Source: Flavisolibacter ginsenosidimutans
GTDB taxonomy: Bacteria > Bacteroidota > Bacteroidia > Chitinophagales > Chitinophagaceae
Assembly: GCF_007970805.1 (NCBI RefSeq)
Contig: NZ_CP042433.1
Span: 3,410,001 to 3,474,000 of the forward strand
Direction of reading: 5' to 3'
DNA: 64,000 nucleotides
Shown in pieces: positions 26,654 to 34,962 of this stretch. How positions within the stretch are numbered: the stretch's first letter is position 1; the number at the start of each line of letters is the position of its first letter. Made by a program: the position numbers and the translations under genes. A model generated the notes under the pieces. It searched no databases. It saw only the letters and a list, made by a program, of their open reading frames with translations, and was not told where the DNA came from.

Positions 26654-27862
26654 CTAAATTTTCGCCAGCGAAACCCAGCCCATGTAACCCATTGCGGCAA
26701 CCACGACCCATCCCGCTATTTGCATCCACAGCGGATGCGTGTAGCCTTTCATTAAACGCTTTTGCGTAGCGGCAATTAAAATGATGGCCAAGGCAACGGG
26801 CAATATCAAACCGTTCACCGCACCGGCTAAAATCAACAATTGTTTTGGTTTGCCAACGGCGACAAAAATGATCGTCGTGAGTACAATAAAAACCGAGATG
26901 CACCAACGTTCGTGCTTTGCAAAGAAGGGATGAAAGGTTTTGAAAAAAGATACCGATGTGTAAGCCGCGCCGACAACCGATGAAATAGCCGCACTCCAAA
27001 GCACCACGCCGAAAATTTTTAATCCAAACTGTCCCGCTGCAGAAGCAAATACCGTTGCGGCCGGATTGTCTTTGTCCAGCACAACGCCTTTTTGCACCAC
27101 GCCAACAATCGCTAAAAAGAGAATGAATCGCATTACAGTGGAAATCACCACGCCGCTGATGGCGCTTCGGTTAATCGTATGAATGTTTTCGCTGCCTTTA
27201 ATGCCCGCATCAAGCAAACGGTGCGCACCGGAAAACGTTATGTAGCCGCCAACGGTTCCGCCCACAATGGTGACGATGGACGCTGTATTAATTTGTTCGG
27301 GAATGAATGTGTGATGCACGGCCTGCAACAAAGGCGGATGCGCCGCAAAGGCAATAACCAGTGTAAGTAAAATTTTAAGCGTACCGAGAATCTTTGTAAA
27401 GTTATCAAGCATCTTGCCCACTTCTTTTATCCAAAAAAGAATCAATGCAATTACACAACTGATGACGGCGCCTTGTTCAAACGATAAACCGGCAAGAACG
27501 TTCACGCCCAGGCCACAACCGGCGATGTTGCCGATGTTAAAAGCAAAGCCGCCCATGATAACAAGCGCGGAAAGAAAATAACCAAGGCCGGGAAGCAAAT
27601 CATTGGCAAGGTCCTGCGCACGTCTTTCGCTGATGGTGAGCACACGCCATGTGTTTAATTGCGCACCAATATCGAGCAAAACCGAAACAAGAATAACGAA
27701 GCCAAACGAAGTAAAAAGTTGTTGCGTGAACACGCTTGTTTGCGTGAGAAAGCCCGGCCCAATAGACGAATTAGCCATGAGGAAAGCCGCTCCCAAACTG
27801 GCACCGCTAAAAAAGCGAAACTTAGATTGCTTTGTCAACAAGGTTGCGTTGTTGTAATGCAT
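26654..27862 (-). CDS. NRAMP-related transporter linked to 5-oxoprolinase
   Basis: 402 aa from the ATG at 27862, about 11 membrane helices (LeuT fold). It belongs to the NRAMP superfamily branch that accompanies pxp/kip genes (B. subtilis YcsG type). The canonical metal site is absent: helix 1 reads NSSIGPGFL where metal transporters have DPGN, and helix 6 reads GGYITFSGAH in place of the MPHN motif. So a metal substrate is unlikely, and uptake of 5-oxoproline or a related compound is plausible by context only. It overlaps the pxpA 3' end by 41 bases, showing tight coupling. Confidence 0.85.
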   Translation of the reverse strand: MHYNNATLLTKQSKFRFFSGASLGAAFLMANSSIGPGFLTQTSVFTQQLFTSFGFVILVSVLLDIGAQLNTWRVLTISERRAQDLANDLLPGLGYFLSALVIMGGFAFNIGNIAGCGLGVNVLAGLSFEQGAVISCVIALILFWIKEVGKMLDNFTKILGTLKILLTLVIAFAAHPPLLQAVHHTFIPEQINTASIVTIVGGTVGGYITFSGAHRLLDAGIKGSENIHTINRSAISGVVISTVMRFILFLAIVGVVQKGVVLDKDNPAATVFASAAGQFGLKIFGVVLWSAAISSVVGAAYTSVSFFKTFHPFFAKHERWCISVFIVLTTIIFVAVGKPKQLLILAGAVNGLILPVALAIILIAATQKRLMKGYTHPLWMQIAGWVVVAAMGYMGWVSLAKI

Positions 27863-28559
27863 GAAAAATTTTCTGCGCAAAGCTTACTGCGTGTTGGCCG
27901 TCGCCGTGCAGGCAAACCGTGTCGGCGTGAATGGATATTTCTTTGCCTGAATTTGTCGTCACTGTTTTCTTTTCAATCATCTGCAAAACTTGTTGAACGG
28001 CCTTGTCTTCGTCTTCAATTAAAGCGTTGGCTTGTGAACGCGGCGTAAGGCTTCCGTCATCCTGATAAGTTCTATCAGCAAAGACTTCGTGCTTTGCGGG
28101 CAGACCTAACTTCTTTGCTTTGGAAACAAGGAAACTATTGCTCAAGCCGTACACGATCAAATGACTTTTAAAATCCCGCACGGCAAAAGCAAAGGCTTCC
28201 GCTAATTCCATGTTCCTTGCTGCCATGTTGTACAAAGCACCGTGTGGTTTTACGTGATGAAAAGAAACCGAACATTCGGCCGCAATCTTATCAAACAAGT
28301 GCAATTGCTTCGATACAAAATGATAAAGCTCCTGCGGCGTGACAGCCATTTCTGTTCTTCCAAAATTTTCTCTGTCGGGAAAAGACGGATGTGCACCGGC
28401 ATGAACGCCGTATTTTTTTGTGAGCAACATTGTTGTTCGCAGGGTGCCTTCATTACCGGCGTGATAGCCGCAGGCAATGTTGGCCGATGTAATAAGCGGC
28501 ATCAGCGCTTCGTCGTTGCCAATGCCTTCGCCCGTGTCGCAATTGATATCAATGTGCAT
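27822..28559 (-). CDS. pxpA: 5-oxoprolinase subunit PxpA (LamB/YcsF family)
   Basis: 245 aa. PxpA, with PxpB and PxpC, hydrolyses 5-oxo-L-proline to L-glutamate using ATP. The N-terminus IDINCDTGEGIGNDEALMP carries the conserved Asn-Asp/Glu cluster; NIACGYHAGNEGTLR and HVKPHGALYN are further family blocks, and VCLHGDGQHAV sits near the C-terminus. It overlaps pxpC by 11 bases upstream and the transporter downstream. Confidence 0.95.
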   Translation of the reverse strand: MHIDINCDTGEGIGNDEALMPLITSANIACGYHAGNEGTLRTTMLLTKKYGVHAGAHPSFPDRENFGRTEMAVTPQELYHFVSKQLHLFDKIAAECSVSFHHVKPHGALYNMAARNMELAEAFAFAVRDFKSHLIVYGLSNSFLVSKAKKLGLPAKHEVFADRTYQDDGSLTPRSQANALIEDEDKAVQQVLQMIEKKTVTTNSGKEISIHADTVCLHGDGQHAVSFAQKIFHALQQRNLVDKAI

Positions 28560-29526
28560 GTAGCCAGTTTTGCATTTTCAAGTTACAGGTGTTTTGCAAG
28601 CGGCTCAAATGTTCTTGTTGCGCCGCGTATTTTTCTTCGGCGGAATTCACGGACGTCATCGCAAACTTTATTTCATCGCCCGGCTTTTTTTGCGCAAGTT
28701 TTGAAAGGTGCGCAGAGATCACGTGACCGATGCGCGGATAACCGCCTGTTGTTTGATGATCGGCCATCAGTACGATTAATTGTCCATCAGGCAGAAGTTG
28801 AACAGTGCCAAAGCTAACGGCCGATGAAACAAGTTGCTGCTTGTTTTGCTGGATCAACTTTTCACCTTGCAAACGATAACCCATGCGGTCGGAAGCAGGC
28901 GTAATAGCAAATCCATTGTTCAAAAAATCGGTTTGACTTTTTACATCCAGCCAATCCCACTCGTTGCCCGGAATGAATTCAAGTTCATTGGAAGAAAGTA
29001 CTGCTTCGTTGTATCGCCAGGGCAAGGCTGTGACGGCATCGTTGGTTGAGGCGTGTGGCAAAAAAGCGAATTCCAATTCATCTTCTTTGTCTAATCGTCT
29101 TCCTTTGTAACCACCTGCGCCTGCTTTAAGGTTCGTGCTGTAACTGCTCAACCATTTTTGAATTTTCAATTCATTTAGCAAAGACAAATAACAACGGGCT
29201 CCTTTCTTTACACTTTTAAATTGCAGAACGGCATTTGTGCTTACAAAAAAAGGTTGTTGCAAGGTTATCGGCACATCGTTAATGCAAGGCATAAAGTCGG
29301 CGCCGGTTAAACAAACAACACAAGCTTGCTGAAACAAAAACGTTGATGCGGGAAAGTGCAATTCAATCACCGGTGCGTTTAATTCTTTTCCGAGCAAAGC
29401 ATTGGCAAGCGAAGCAGAAAAATCGTCCATCGCACCACCGGGATTGATACCAAGATGCTGATAGCCGTAGCGGCCTGTATCCTGCACGGTGTCAAGCATT
29501 CCGGCTTTGGTAATTTTCAAACTCAT
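28549..29526 (-). CDS. pxpC: 5-oxoprolinase subunit PxpC (biotin-dependent carboxyltransferase fold)
   Basis: 325 aa, KipA/AHS2 family. The N-terminus has TVQDTGRYGYQHLGINPGGAMDD (signature, partly given), then LTGADF, DRMGYRLQG and the late GGYPRIGHVISAHLSKLAQ block. Partner of PxpB. Overlaps pxpB by 35 bases, a sign of translational coupling. Confidence 0.95.
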   Translation of the reverse strand: MSLKITKAGMLDTVQDTGRYGYQHLGINPGGAMDDFSASLANALLGKELNAPVIELHFPASTFLFQQACVVCLTGADFMPCINDVPITLQQPFFVSTNAVLQFKSVKKGARCYLSLLNELKIQKWLSSYSTNLKAGAGGYKGRRLDKEDELEFAFLPHASTNDAVTALPWRYNEAVLSSNELEFIPGNEWDWLDVKSQTDFLNNGFAITPASDRMGYRLQGEKLIQQNKQQLVSSAVSFGTVQLLPDGQLIVLMADHQTTGGYPRIGHVISAHLSKLAQKKPGDEIKFAMTSVNSAEEKYAAQQEHLSRLQNTCNLKMQNWLHAH

Positions 29527-30199
29527 CTTCGCTGATTGAATAAAAGCTTACGTCATCGCCGGGTTGTAGCAGTACGCTTTCTTCTTTTGTTGTGTCAAAT
29601 AATTTTAACGGTGTGCGGCCAATGATGTTCCATCCGCCCGGCGAGGGCAAAGGATAAATGCCCGTTTGTTCGCCGGCAATGCCTACAGCGCCTTCGGGTA
29701 CAATTGTTCGCGGCTGCGCTTTGCGCGGCATCGCAATGCGTTCGTCCACCCTGCCCATGTAGGCAAAGCCTGGCAAAAAGCCAATCGTATAAACGCGGTA
29801 AGTTTTTGCTGTGTGCAAGCGAATCACTTCGTCAACGGTAATTCTTTTTTGTGTGGCCAATTCATCTACATCTAGAGCAAATTTCTTTTCGTAGCAAACG
29901 GGAATTTTCATCTGCCTGTTTTGCAGTTGAAGACCGTTTGCTTCTTTAAGTAAAAGCGGCTCTATCATTGCCTTCATCGCGTCAAACGCAGCAGTGTGTT
30001 TTGAGCGCAGCGAAAGCACATCGTAATAAACCGTTAGCGAACTGTAAGCCGGAACAACATCAAGAATGTGTGACGAAAGATTTTTTACTGCTCCAAAAAG
30101 CCGGAGCACTTGTCCGTTGATGTCTTCATCAATCGTATTGCCGAAATCAACGGTGAGTGCGGCATCGCCCAGGGAAAAGATGGAATAAGCAAAAGCCAT
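29492..30199 (-). CDS. pxpB: 5-oxoprolinase subunit PxpB (KipI family)
   Basis: 235 aa, first gene of the pxpB-pxpC-pxpA-transporter operon. AHS1/KipI features: SLGDAALTVDFGN at the N-terminus, VHTAKTYRVYTIGFLPGFAYMG-type block in the middle and GIAGEQTGIYPLPSPGGWNIIGRTP towards the end (parts quoted). In B. subtilis KipI also inhibits a sporulation kinase; nothing here suggests that role. The LuxR regulator of module 1 lies 29 bases downstream of its start on the same strand and is therefore upstream in transcription. Confidence 0.95.
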   Translation of the reverse strand: MAFAYSIFSLGDAALTVDFGNTIDEDINGQVLRLFGAVKNLSSHILDVVPAYSSLTVYYDVLSLRSKHTAAFDAMKAMIEPLLLKEANGLQLQNRQMKIPVCYEKKFALDVDELATQKRITVDEVIRLHTAKTYRVYTIGFLPGFAYMGRVDERIAMPRKAQPRTIVPEGAVGIAGEQTGIYPLPSPGGWNIIGRTPLKLFDTTKEESVLLQPGDDVSFYSISEDEFENYQSRNA

Positions 30200-30228
30200 C
30201 GGTTAAAAATACACCGTGCCGGCAAACT

Positions 30229-30882
30229 TCAAACGGTAACGATACCGTTTTTAATGGCCCACATGGCCAGCCCGATGCGTCCTTTGCACGCAAGCTTTTC
30301 TTGCAAGGTATCGCGGTAATTGTCCACGGTACGCGGACTGATGCCCATCTTTTCAGCGATTTCCTTGTACGAGAGATCGGTACAAGCCCAACGCAAAAAT
30401 TCGGTTTCTTTTTCGCTTAGTTTAACGGATAAAGTTTCCGCGAAAGCGTCGTGCTCGTCAAGGTTGTTGATGGCGCGGATCAGTTTTCCGCTCACCAGTT
30501 CGGAATGATAAAAGCCTTTTTGCAAAACGGCTTCGATGGCCTTTTGAAGTTCGTCGGGATCGCTGTCTTTTAAAATATAGCCGCCGGCGCCGGCCCGCAA
30601 CATGCGAATGATGGAGGCTTCGTCGTCGAGCATGGAAAGCGCCAGCACACAAACCTGCGGATGATTTTTCTTTAGCCACAAGGCCGTTTCAAAACCGTCC
30701 ATGCGCGGCATGTTGATGTCCATGAGCACCAGTTGCGGCAAGGCTTTTTCGTTCAGCTTTTCAATCAATTCTTTTCCGTTGCTGGCCTGGAACAAGATTT
30801 CATAGCCGCAATCTTCCAGTAAAGCTGCAAGGCCGTTGCGCAACATCACATGGTCGTCAACCAATGCTATCTTTTTCTTCAT
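30229..30882 (-). CDS. LuxR-type response regulator, module 1
   Basis: 217 aa (NarL/FixJ class). The receiver has DD at 9-10, phospho-acceptor D55 (LVLMDINMPRMDG), LALSM and the Lys in YILKDSDPDE. The C-terminal GerE HTH (LSEKETEFLRWACTDLSYKEIAEKMGISPRTVDNYR, in part) binds DNA. Its ATG overlaps the kinase stop by 4 bases. Paralogous to the regulator at 36377. Being last in its module and 29 bases before pxpB, it could read through into the oxoprolinase operon. Confidence 0.95.
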   Translation of the reverse strand: MKKKIALVDDHVMLRNGLAALLEDCGYEILFQASNGKELIEKLNEKALPQLVLMDINMPRMDGFETALWLKKNHPQVCVLALSMLDDEASIIRMLRAGAGGYILKDSDPDELQKAIEAVLQKGFYHSELVSGKLIRAINNLDEHDAFAETLSVKLSEKETEFLRWACTDLSYKEIAEKMGISPRTVDNYRDTLQEKLACKGRIGLAMWAIKNGIVTV

Positions 30883-31670
30883 GAAACAATAATAGGAAGG
30901 GTTATCTGAACTTTTGTACCCGTTGCGCCGGACTGCAAGTGCCACTCGCCGCCAATGAGCTTCGTGCGGTTTTGCACGTTGCGCAAGCCAATGCCTTTTT
31001 GCGCATCAGCTTTTGTTGTTTCGTAGTCAAAGCCAGTCCCGTTATCGGTAACCGTTAGTTGAAGTTCGTCCGGATTGTAGGCAAGATGAACCGAGAGCAG
31101 GTTGGCGCCGGAATGTTTGATGGCGTTGTTCAAGGTTTCCTGCACGGTACGAAAAAGAATCAATTCTTTTTTTGCATCGAGGACAACCGGTTCTCCGCTC
31201 ACCGAAAACTGCGTTTGAAAAACGGCGGTTTTGGCAATCAGGTTTAATTCTGTTTCAATCGCCCTTGCAATGCCGCCCGACAACATTGCTTCGGCATGAA
31301 GGGTTTTGGAAAGATTGCGCAAATCGGCAATGGCCTTGCCCACCAGGTCTTTTGTGGCGGCAATTTTTTGCTCCGCACCGTTCTGGCTTTCGATGCGAAC
31401 GGTATTGAGATTGAGTTTAGCGAGACCGAGGGTTTGGTTCACGTTGTCGTGCACTTCCTGGGCAATGTGCTTCATCGTTTGCTCCTGAATTTCCAACTGC
31501 GCTTCGAGCAATTCTTTTTCAAAGGCAGCCTTCAGGCGCCCTTGTTTGTGAATGTACTCCACTTGCTTTCGCCGGTACACCAATACCAAAGCAATGATGC
31601 CCGCAGCGACCAAAAAAAGAAAAAAGGAAACGACGACTATCAACGTGACTTCCTTCGATAAGTTACCCAT
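30879..31670 (-). CDS. HisKA_3 sensor histidine kinase, module 1
   Basis: 263 aa from the ATG at 31670. One membrane helix (residues 8-31), a coiled-coil linker, the HisKA_3 motif AQEVHDNVNQTLG with phospho-accepting H74, and a HATPase domain ending in DNGTGFDYE and KGIGLRNVQNRTKLIGG. With no sensory domain of its own, it must sense through its membrane part or a partner; the membrane protein encoded just upstream is the obvious candidate. The start overlaps that upstream gene by 31 bases. Confidence 0.93.
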   Translation of the reverse strand: MGNLSKEVTLIVVVSFFLFLVAAGIIALVLVYRRKQVEYIHKQGRLKAAFEKELLEAQLEIQEQTMKHIAQEVHDNVNQTLGLAKLNLNTVRIESQNGAEQKIAATKDLVGKAIADLRNLSKTLHAEAMLSGGIARAIETELNLIAKTAVFQTQFSVSGEPVVLDAKKELILFRTVQETLNNAIKHSGANLLSVHLAYNPDELQLTVTDNGTGFDYETTKADAQKGIGLRNVQNRTKLIGGEWHLQSGATGTKVQITLPIIVS

Positions 31671-32365
31671 AGGCTTCCTGTGAGAAGAGACAATGCACCC
31701 ACGAAAAGTAAGACATTGTGCAATCCCCACAAAGCGGTTAGCAATTCGGCGTCGGAATGAGACTGAGTTACCAGGTATTTCTTGGTGAAATAATAATAAC
31801 TGATAAAAATGATGGAACTGCCGAGAAAATAAAGAAGGTAGCCCGATGAAAGCCAGAAGTTGAACTCGCGGAAAATACTGGTGTCGGTAACGTTGTTCAG
31901 CACATGGTGAAAATACATGAAAACGTAAACGGTTACCGAAGCCGACACCATTGCATAGCCGAGGCTATCAAAAAGACGCGGGCCTTGCAAGGTAAAATTG
32001 CGCACGATTGCATAAGCAACGTAAGCGGCAATTAGCAGCAGCACCGTTATTTTTTTGGAGCGGGCCTGTAACAAGTTATAAAAATAAGCGCCGATGGAAA
32101 CAGCCGTCAGCAGGGCCACCGAGTCGTACACCCAAATGTTGTTGTCCGTATGCCCTACGCCGAGACAGCCCATCGTAAGCAGAACGCTTGCCACAAGATA
32201 ATAGCCTGACAAGGCCAGGGAAAAAGGTCCCTTGTTCCTGATAAAGTTCAGCAACAGCGCCAGCAAATAAACGAGACAAGCGACTGGCTCTAAAAAATTA
32301 ACAACAAAGCGGTACAAGGAATATTGTTTTTGGTAAAAGGTTGGTTTCGCGTGGTTAAAAGACAA
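31640..32365 (-). CDS. Multi-helix membrane protein of unknown function, module 1
   Basis: 241 aa with about seven hydrophobic helices (e.g. FLEPVACLVYLLALLLNF, ITVLLLIAAYVAYAIV, LLYFLGSSIIFISYYYF) and a short basic C-terminus. No family recognised. The only start giving the full protein is TTG at 32365, which abuts the TAG stop of the upstream 77-aa gene (no spacer); the next Met is about 65 codons in. That geometry suggests stop-restart translation. A similar protein occupies the same place in module 2, which suggests a sensory or structural partner of the kinase. Confidence 0.7.
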   Translation of the reverse strand: MSFNHAKPTFYQKQYSLYRFVVNFLEPVACLVYLLALLLNFIRNKGPFSLALSGYYLVASVLLTMGCLGVGHTDNNIWVYDSVALLTAVSIGAYFYNLLQARSKKITVLLLIAAYVAYAIVRNFTLQGPRLFDSLGYAMVSASVTVYVFMYFHHVLNNVTDTSIFREFNFWLSSGYLLYFLGSSIIFISYYYFTKKYLVTQSHSDAELLTALWGLHNVLLFVGALSLLTGSLWVTYRRKSR

Positions 32366-32599
32366 CTACTCAGTGTCTTCAACAGTGCAAGGCGGAACAG
32401 GGCAGCCCGGCACGGTGGCCACAGGTTCGGCCTTGCCTTTTACATAAGCGTCTGCGTACACTTTTACCACGCCGGCTTTGCTGCCGTCGCTTAGCGTGGC
32501 TTCTTCAATCGCGGCCCGAACGGCGATTTTGTCCGGGTTGGCTTCCAGCAGCGCTTTGATTTTCTCTGCTGTAAAAATCAGGGTTAGTTCGCTTGACAT
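32366..32599 (-). CDS. Small soluble protein with C-terminal CPVPPC, module 1
   Basis: 77 aa, not recognised. The N-terminal half is helical (LTLIFTAEKIKALLEANPD), followed by a short mixed region and a Pro/Cys tail, VPGCPVPPCTVEDTE. No signal peptide or membrane segment. First gene of module 1 (77-aa protein, membrane protein, kinase, regulator), each overlapping or touching the next. The lone LuxR HTH gene lies on the opposite strand 198 bases away. Confidence 0.6.
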   Translation of the reverse strand: MSSELTLIFTAEKIKALLEANPDKIAVRAAIEEATLSDGSKAGVVKVYADAYVKGKAEPVATVPGCPVPPCTVEDTE

Positions 32600-32748
32600 A
32601 GTAAACGGTTTAGGTAGAAAAAAATGGTGGCGACAAAGATGAACAAACCAAAGCGGGCCGGCAAAGGTTTTTTCACCCTTTGATCATACCGTGAAAAAAC
32701 CCGGTAACGGGGAGGTGAAAAAAGGCACAGGCCGCGTGGGAAAAACCC

Positions 32749-32779
32749 TTGACTTAGGTCATTTGGCGTGCCACCTTTG
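32749..32779 (+). promoter_or_regulatory. Promoter of the lone LuxR HTH gene
   Basis: TTG at 32749-32751, 20 bases, then CACCTTTG at 32772-32779 (one base off TAnnTTTG). Spacing fits the Bacteroidota -33/-7 promoter. The ATG follows 18 bases later. Confidence 0.5.
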
Positions 32780-32797
32780 GGGCATCAATAAAGCAAC

Positions 32798-33079
32798 ATG
32801 CGTTCACTCTTCATAACCAAACCACAACCCGCGTCGCAATCTAAACCAACTGCAACTCCGTTCTCGAACGGGCACATCACACCCCGCGAAACCGAGATAC
32901 TGACGCTCATGGCCGAGGGGGCATTGAACAAGCAAATTGCCTCCCGGCTTGGCATCAGCACCGAAACCGTAAAAAAACACCTGCGCAACATTTACCAAAA
33001 AACCGGCGCTCAAAACAAAATTGAAGCGCTGAACAAAACCCGGTGGCTAACTGCTTCAACTCCCGCCAACCAATACTAA
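32798..33079 (+). CDS. Stand-alone LuxR/GerE HTH protein
   Basis: 93 aa. After a polar, Pro/Ser-rich N-terminus of about 28 residues comes a complete GerE helix-turn-helix: ITPRETEILTLMAEGALNKQIASRLGISTETVKKHLRNIYQKTGAQNK (residues about 27-75, shown in part by its hallmarks RETEIL and SRLGIS-TETVKKHL). There is no receiver or sensor domain. It is divergent from module 1, so mutual regulation is possible. A terminator follows at 33100. Confidence 0.85.
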   Translation: MRSLFITKPQPASQSKPTATPFSNGHITPRETEILTLMAEGALNKQIASRLGISTETVKKHLRNIYQKTGAQNKIEALNKTRWLTASTPANQY

Positions 33080-33099
33080 CCGCTAACCGTGAATAGACC

Positions 33100-33129
33100 G
33101 GCTCTTGTTTTGAACAAGAGCCTTTTTTT
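33100..33129 (+). terminator. Terminator of the lone HTH gene
   Basis: GGCTCTTGTT pairs with AACAAGAGCC (33100-33109 / 33113-33122), 3-nt loop, then seven T. Confidence 0.9.
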
Positions 33130-33311
33130 ATCTTTCAAAATCGCTTTACATCCGTTTGTTCTTCTCGGGCATTTTCCGTATTTATACATCCGGCGAAACT
33201 TTTCTTTGCCTTTGAAAGAACAACGTCTTCCTTCCTCTTTTGAAAACAATTTCTTCCCGTTGCCCTCTTTCGCCAACCACCGTTGGCAATCCGTAAAAAC
33301 AATCTTTGTTT

Positions 33312-34412
33312 ATGAAGCACATCATCTCTTGCAGCGACGGCACCTGGAACAAACCCACCGACGACATTCGCGCCACCAACAACGAAGACGCGGCCGATGC
33401 GGACAACGATTTTGATACGAACGTGGCGCGGATGTACAAAAGCATTTGCAGCCGAAAAGGCAACATTGAACAGGTAAAAATTTACGACCAGGGCGTGGGC
33501 ACAGGCCTTGGCTGGAAAGACAAAGTCCTCGGCGGCGCTACCGGTGAAGGCATTGACAAAAACATCAAAGACGTTTACCAGTTTTTCATGCTGAATTACC
33601 AGCCCGGTGATAAACTGTTCCTCTTTGGCTTTAGCCGCGGGGCTTACACGGCCCGCAGCCTTGCGGGCTTCATGCGCAATTGCGGTATTCTGAAACCGGA
33701 GAACGTTCAGTTGGTGGACAAGGCTTACGAGTTTTACCGCGACCGCAATCCCTACACGCATCCCGACTCGGATTTAATGAATTCCTTTCGCAACGCGTAT
33801 TGCCTGAAAGACGAAACTGGCAGCAACGTTATCCCCATTTATTTCATTGGCGTTTGGGATACGGTTGGTGCTTTGGGTGTGCCACTTTCGTGGTTTCAAT
33901 TGGGAAACCGCAAGCGTTACCGCTTTCACGACGTAACGCTGAGCAGTCACGTGCAACACGCTTATCAAGCCCTGGCGGTTGACGAAAAAAGAGCCTTGTT
34001 CAGTCCCACGCTTTGGGAGAAAAGCAAAACCGTGATGGCCAATCCAAATCATCCGCAACACAAAAACATGGAGCAACGCTGGTTTGCCGGTGTGCATTCC
34101 AATGTTGGCGGCGGTTATCCTGATGCGGGACTAAGCAATATTGCACTTCGATGGCTGATAGAAAAAGCGCAGGCCGCGGACTTGTGTTTTAACGACGCAC
34201 CGTTAGACAAAGACAAGGATGGCCGCGACTACGGCAAGCTGGAAGAATCGCGAAAAGGTTTTTACAAGTTGTGGCGGCCCAATTGGCGGGAAATTAAAAA
34301 AGGCGACGCACTGACGAACCAGGAAGTGGATGCCAGTGTATTGGAACGCATAAAGGACCGAAGCAAAAATTACCGCCCGAAAAATTTAAGCAGCCTTTAT
34401 GCCGGTGAATAA
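33312..34412 (+). CDS. DUF2235 alpha/beta hydrolase (Tle1-like phospholipase)
   Basis: 366 aa from the ATG at 33312. The DUF2235 catalytic fold is complete: SCSDGTWNKP at the start, GxSxG nucleophile elbow in LFLFGFSRGAYTARSL (Ser near 108), the Asp in IGVWDTVGALG and the His in WFAGVHSNVGGGYPDAGLS. Characterised relatives include type VI secretion lipase effectors of the Tle1 group; others are cytosolic lipases. No signal peptide, no T6SS gene and no PAAR/VgrG is in the window. Two small membrane coiled-coil genes follow on the same strand. Confidence 0.88.
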   Translation: MKHIISCSDGTWNKPTDDIRATNNEDAADADNDFDTNVARMYKSICSRKGNIEQVKIYDQGVGTGLGWKDKVLGGATGEGIDKNIKDVYQFFMLNYQPGDKLFLFGFSRGAYTARSLAGFMRNCGILKPENVQLVDKAYEFYRDRNPYTHPDSDLMNSFRNAYCLKDETGSNVIPIYFIGVWDTVGALGVPLSWFQLGNRKRYRFHDVTLSSHVQHAYQALAVDEKRALFSPTLWEKSKTVMANPNHPQHKNMEQRWFAGVHSNVGGGYPDAGLSNIALRWLIEKAQAADLCFNDAPLDKDKDGRDYGKLEESRKGFYKLWRPNWREIKKGDALTNQEVDASVLERIKDRSKNYRPKNLSSLYAGE

Positions 34413-34577
34413 CTATTCGCCGGTGAATTTGCGCAAGCGGAAGAAAGGCCGCAATTTTAGGTGATTCTTTTCCTTCAACTTGCTTCTCCGTATTCGCCCG
34501 AAAACTTCTCCGTAGCCTGTGGTGCGAGGCTTTGTTTCGCGTTCCAGCAAATCATTTCTGAAACATAAACCACCAAC

Positions 34578-34958
34578 ATGGAGAAGCCTATCAAGATTAT
34601 TTTATTCATCATCGTCGGCATTGCTTTAATCAATCTTGCCACCACGCTTTTCAGCAACAGCAACCTCAAAGGCATTCAACGGAATTTGGAAGAAGCCAAA
34701 CGCTCGGCCGATTCAGCATTGGTAGAATTGCAGCTTTCGAAAAGCAGGCTCGATTCCATCAGGGCCGACATCGTTGTGTTTAAGGCCTACATCAACAACG
34801 TGCAAAAAAGAGTGCAGCTAAACGACGCCGAAAAACAGCTTCGCGAAACGAGAGACCAGGACAAGGTGGACAGCATCAAGCAATCCATTCAACAATTGCG
34901 AACCCACATTGCCAAAGACAGCCTGCCACCCATTGATGTCATCACTACAAAACGATAA
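34578..34958 (+). CDS. Membrane-anchored coiled-coil protein
   Basis: 126 aa. An N-terminal membrane helix (IKIILFIIVGIALINLATTLF, residues 5-25) is followed by a long heptad-patterned helix (about residues 30-110, e.g. EEAKRSADSALVELQLSKSRLDSI in part), and a short tail. Family not recognised. The next gene begins 4 bases after its stop and has a mirrored build (coiled coil with a C-terminal membrane helix), so the two may pair in the membrane. Confidence 0.65.
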   Translation: MEKPIKIILFIIVGIALINLATTLFSNSNLKGIQRNLEEAKRSADSALVELQLSKSRLDSIRADIVVFKAYINNVQKRVQLNDAEKQLRETRDQDKVDSIKQSIQQLRTHIAKDSLPPIDVITTKR

Positions 34959-34962
34959 TCAC

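Noticed and set aside
33312..34412. Calling the DUF2235 protein a type VI secretion effector
   Set aside because: No T6SS component, PAAR or VgrG gene is in the window; family membership alone does not show secretion.
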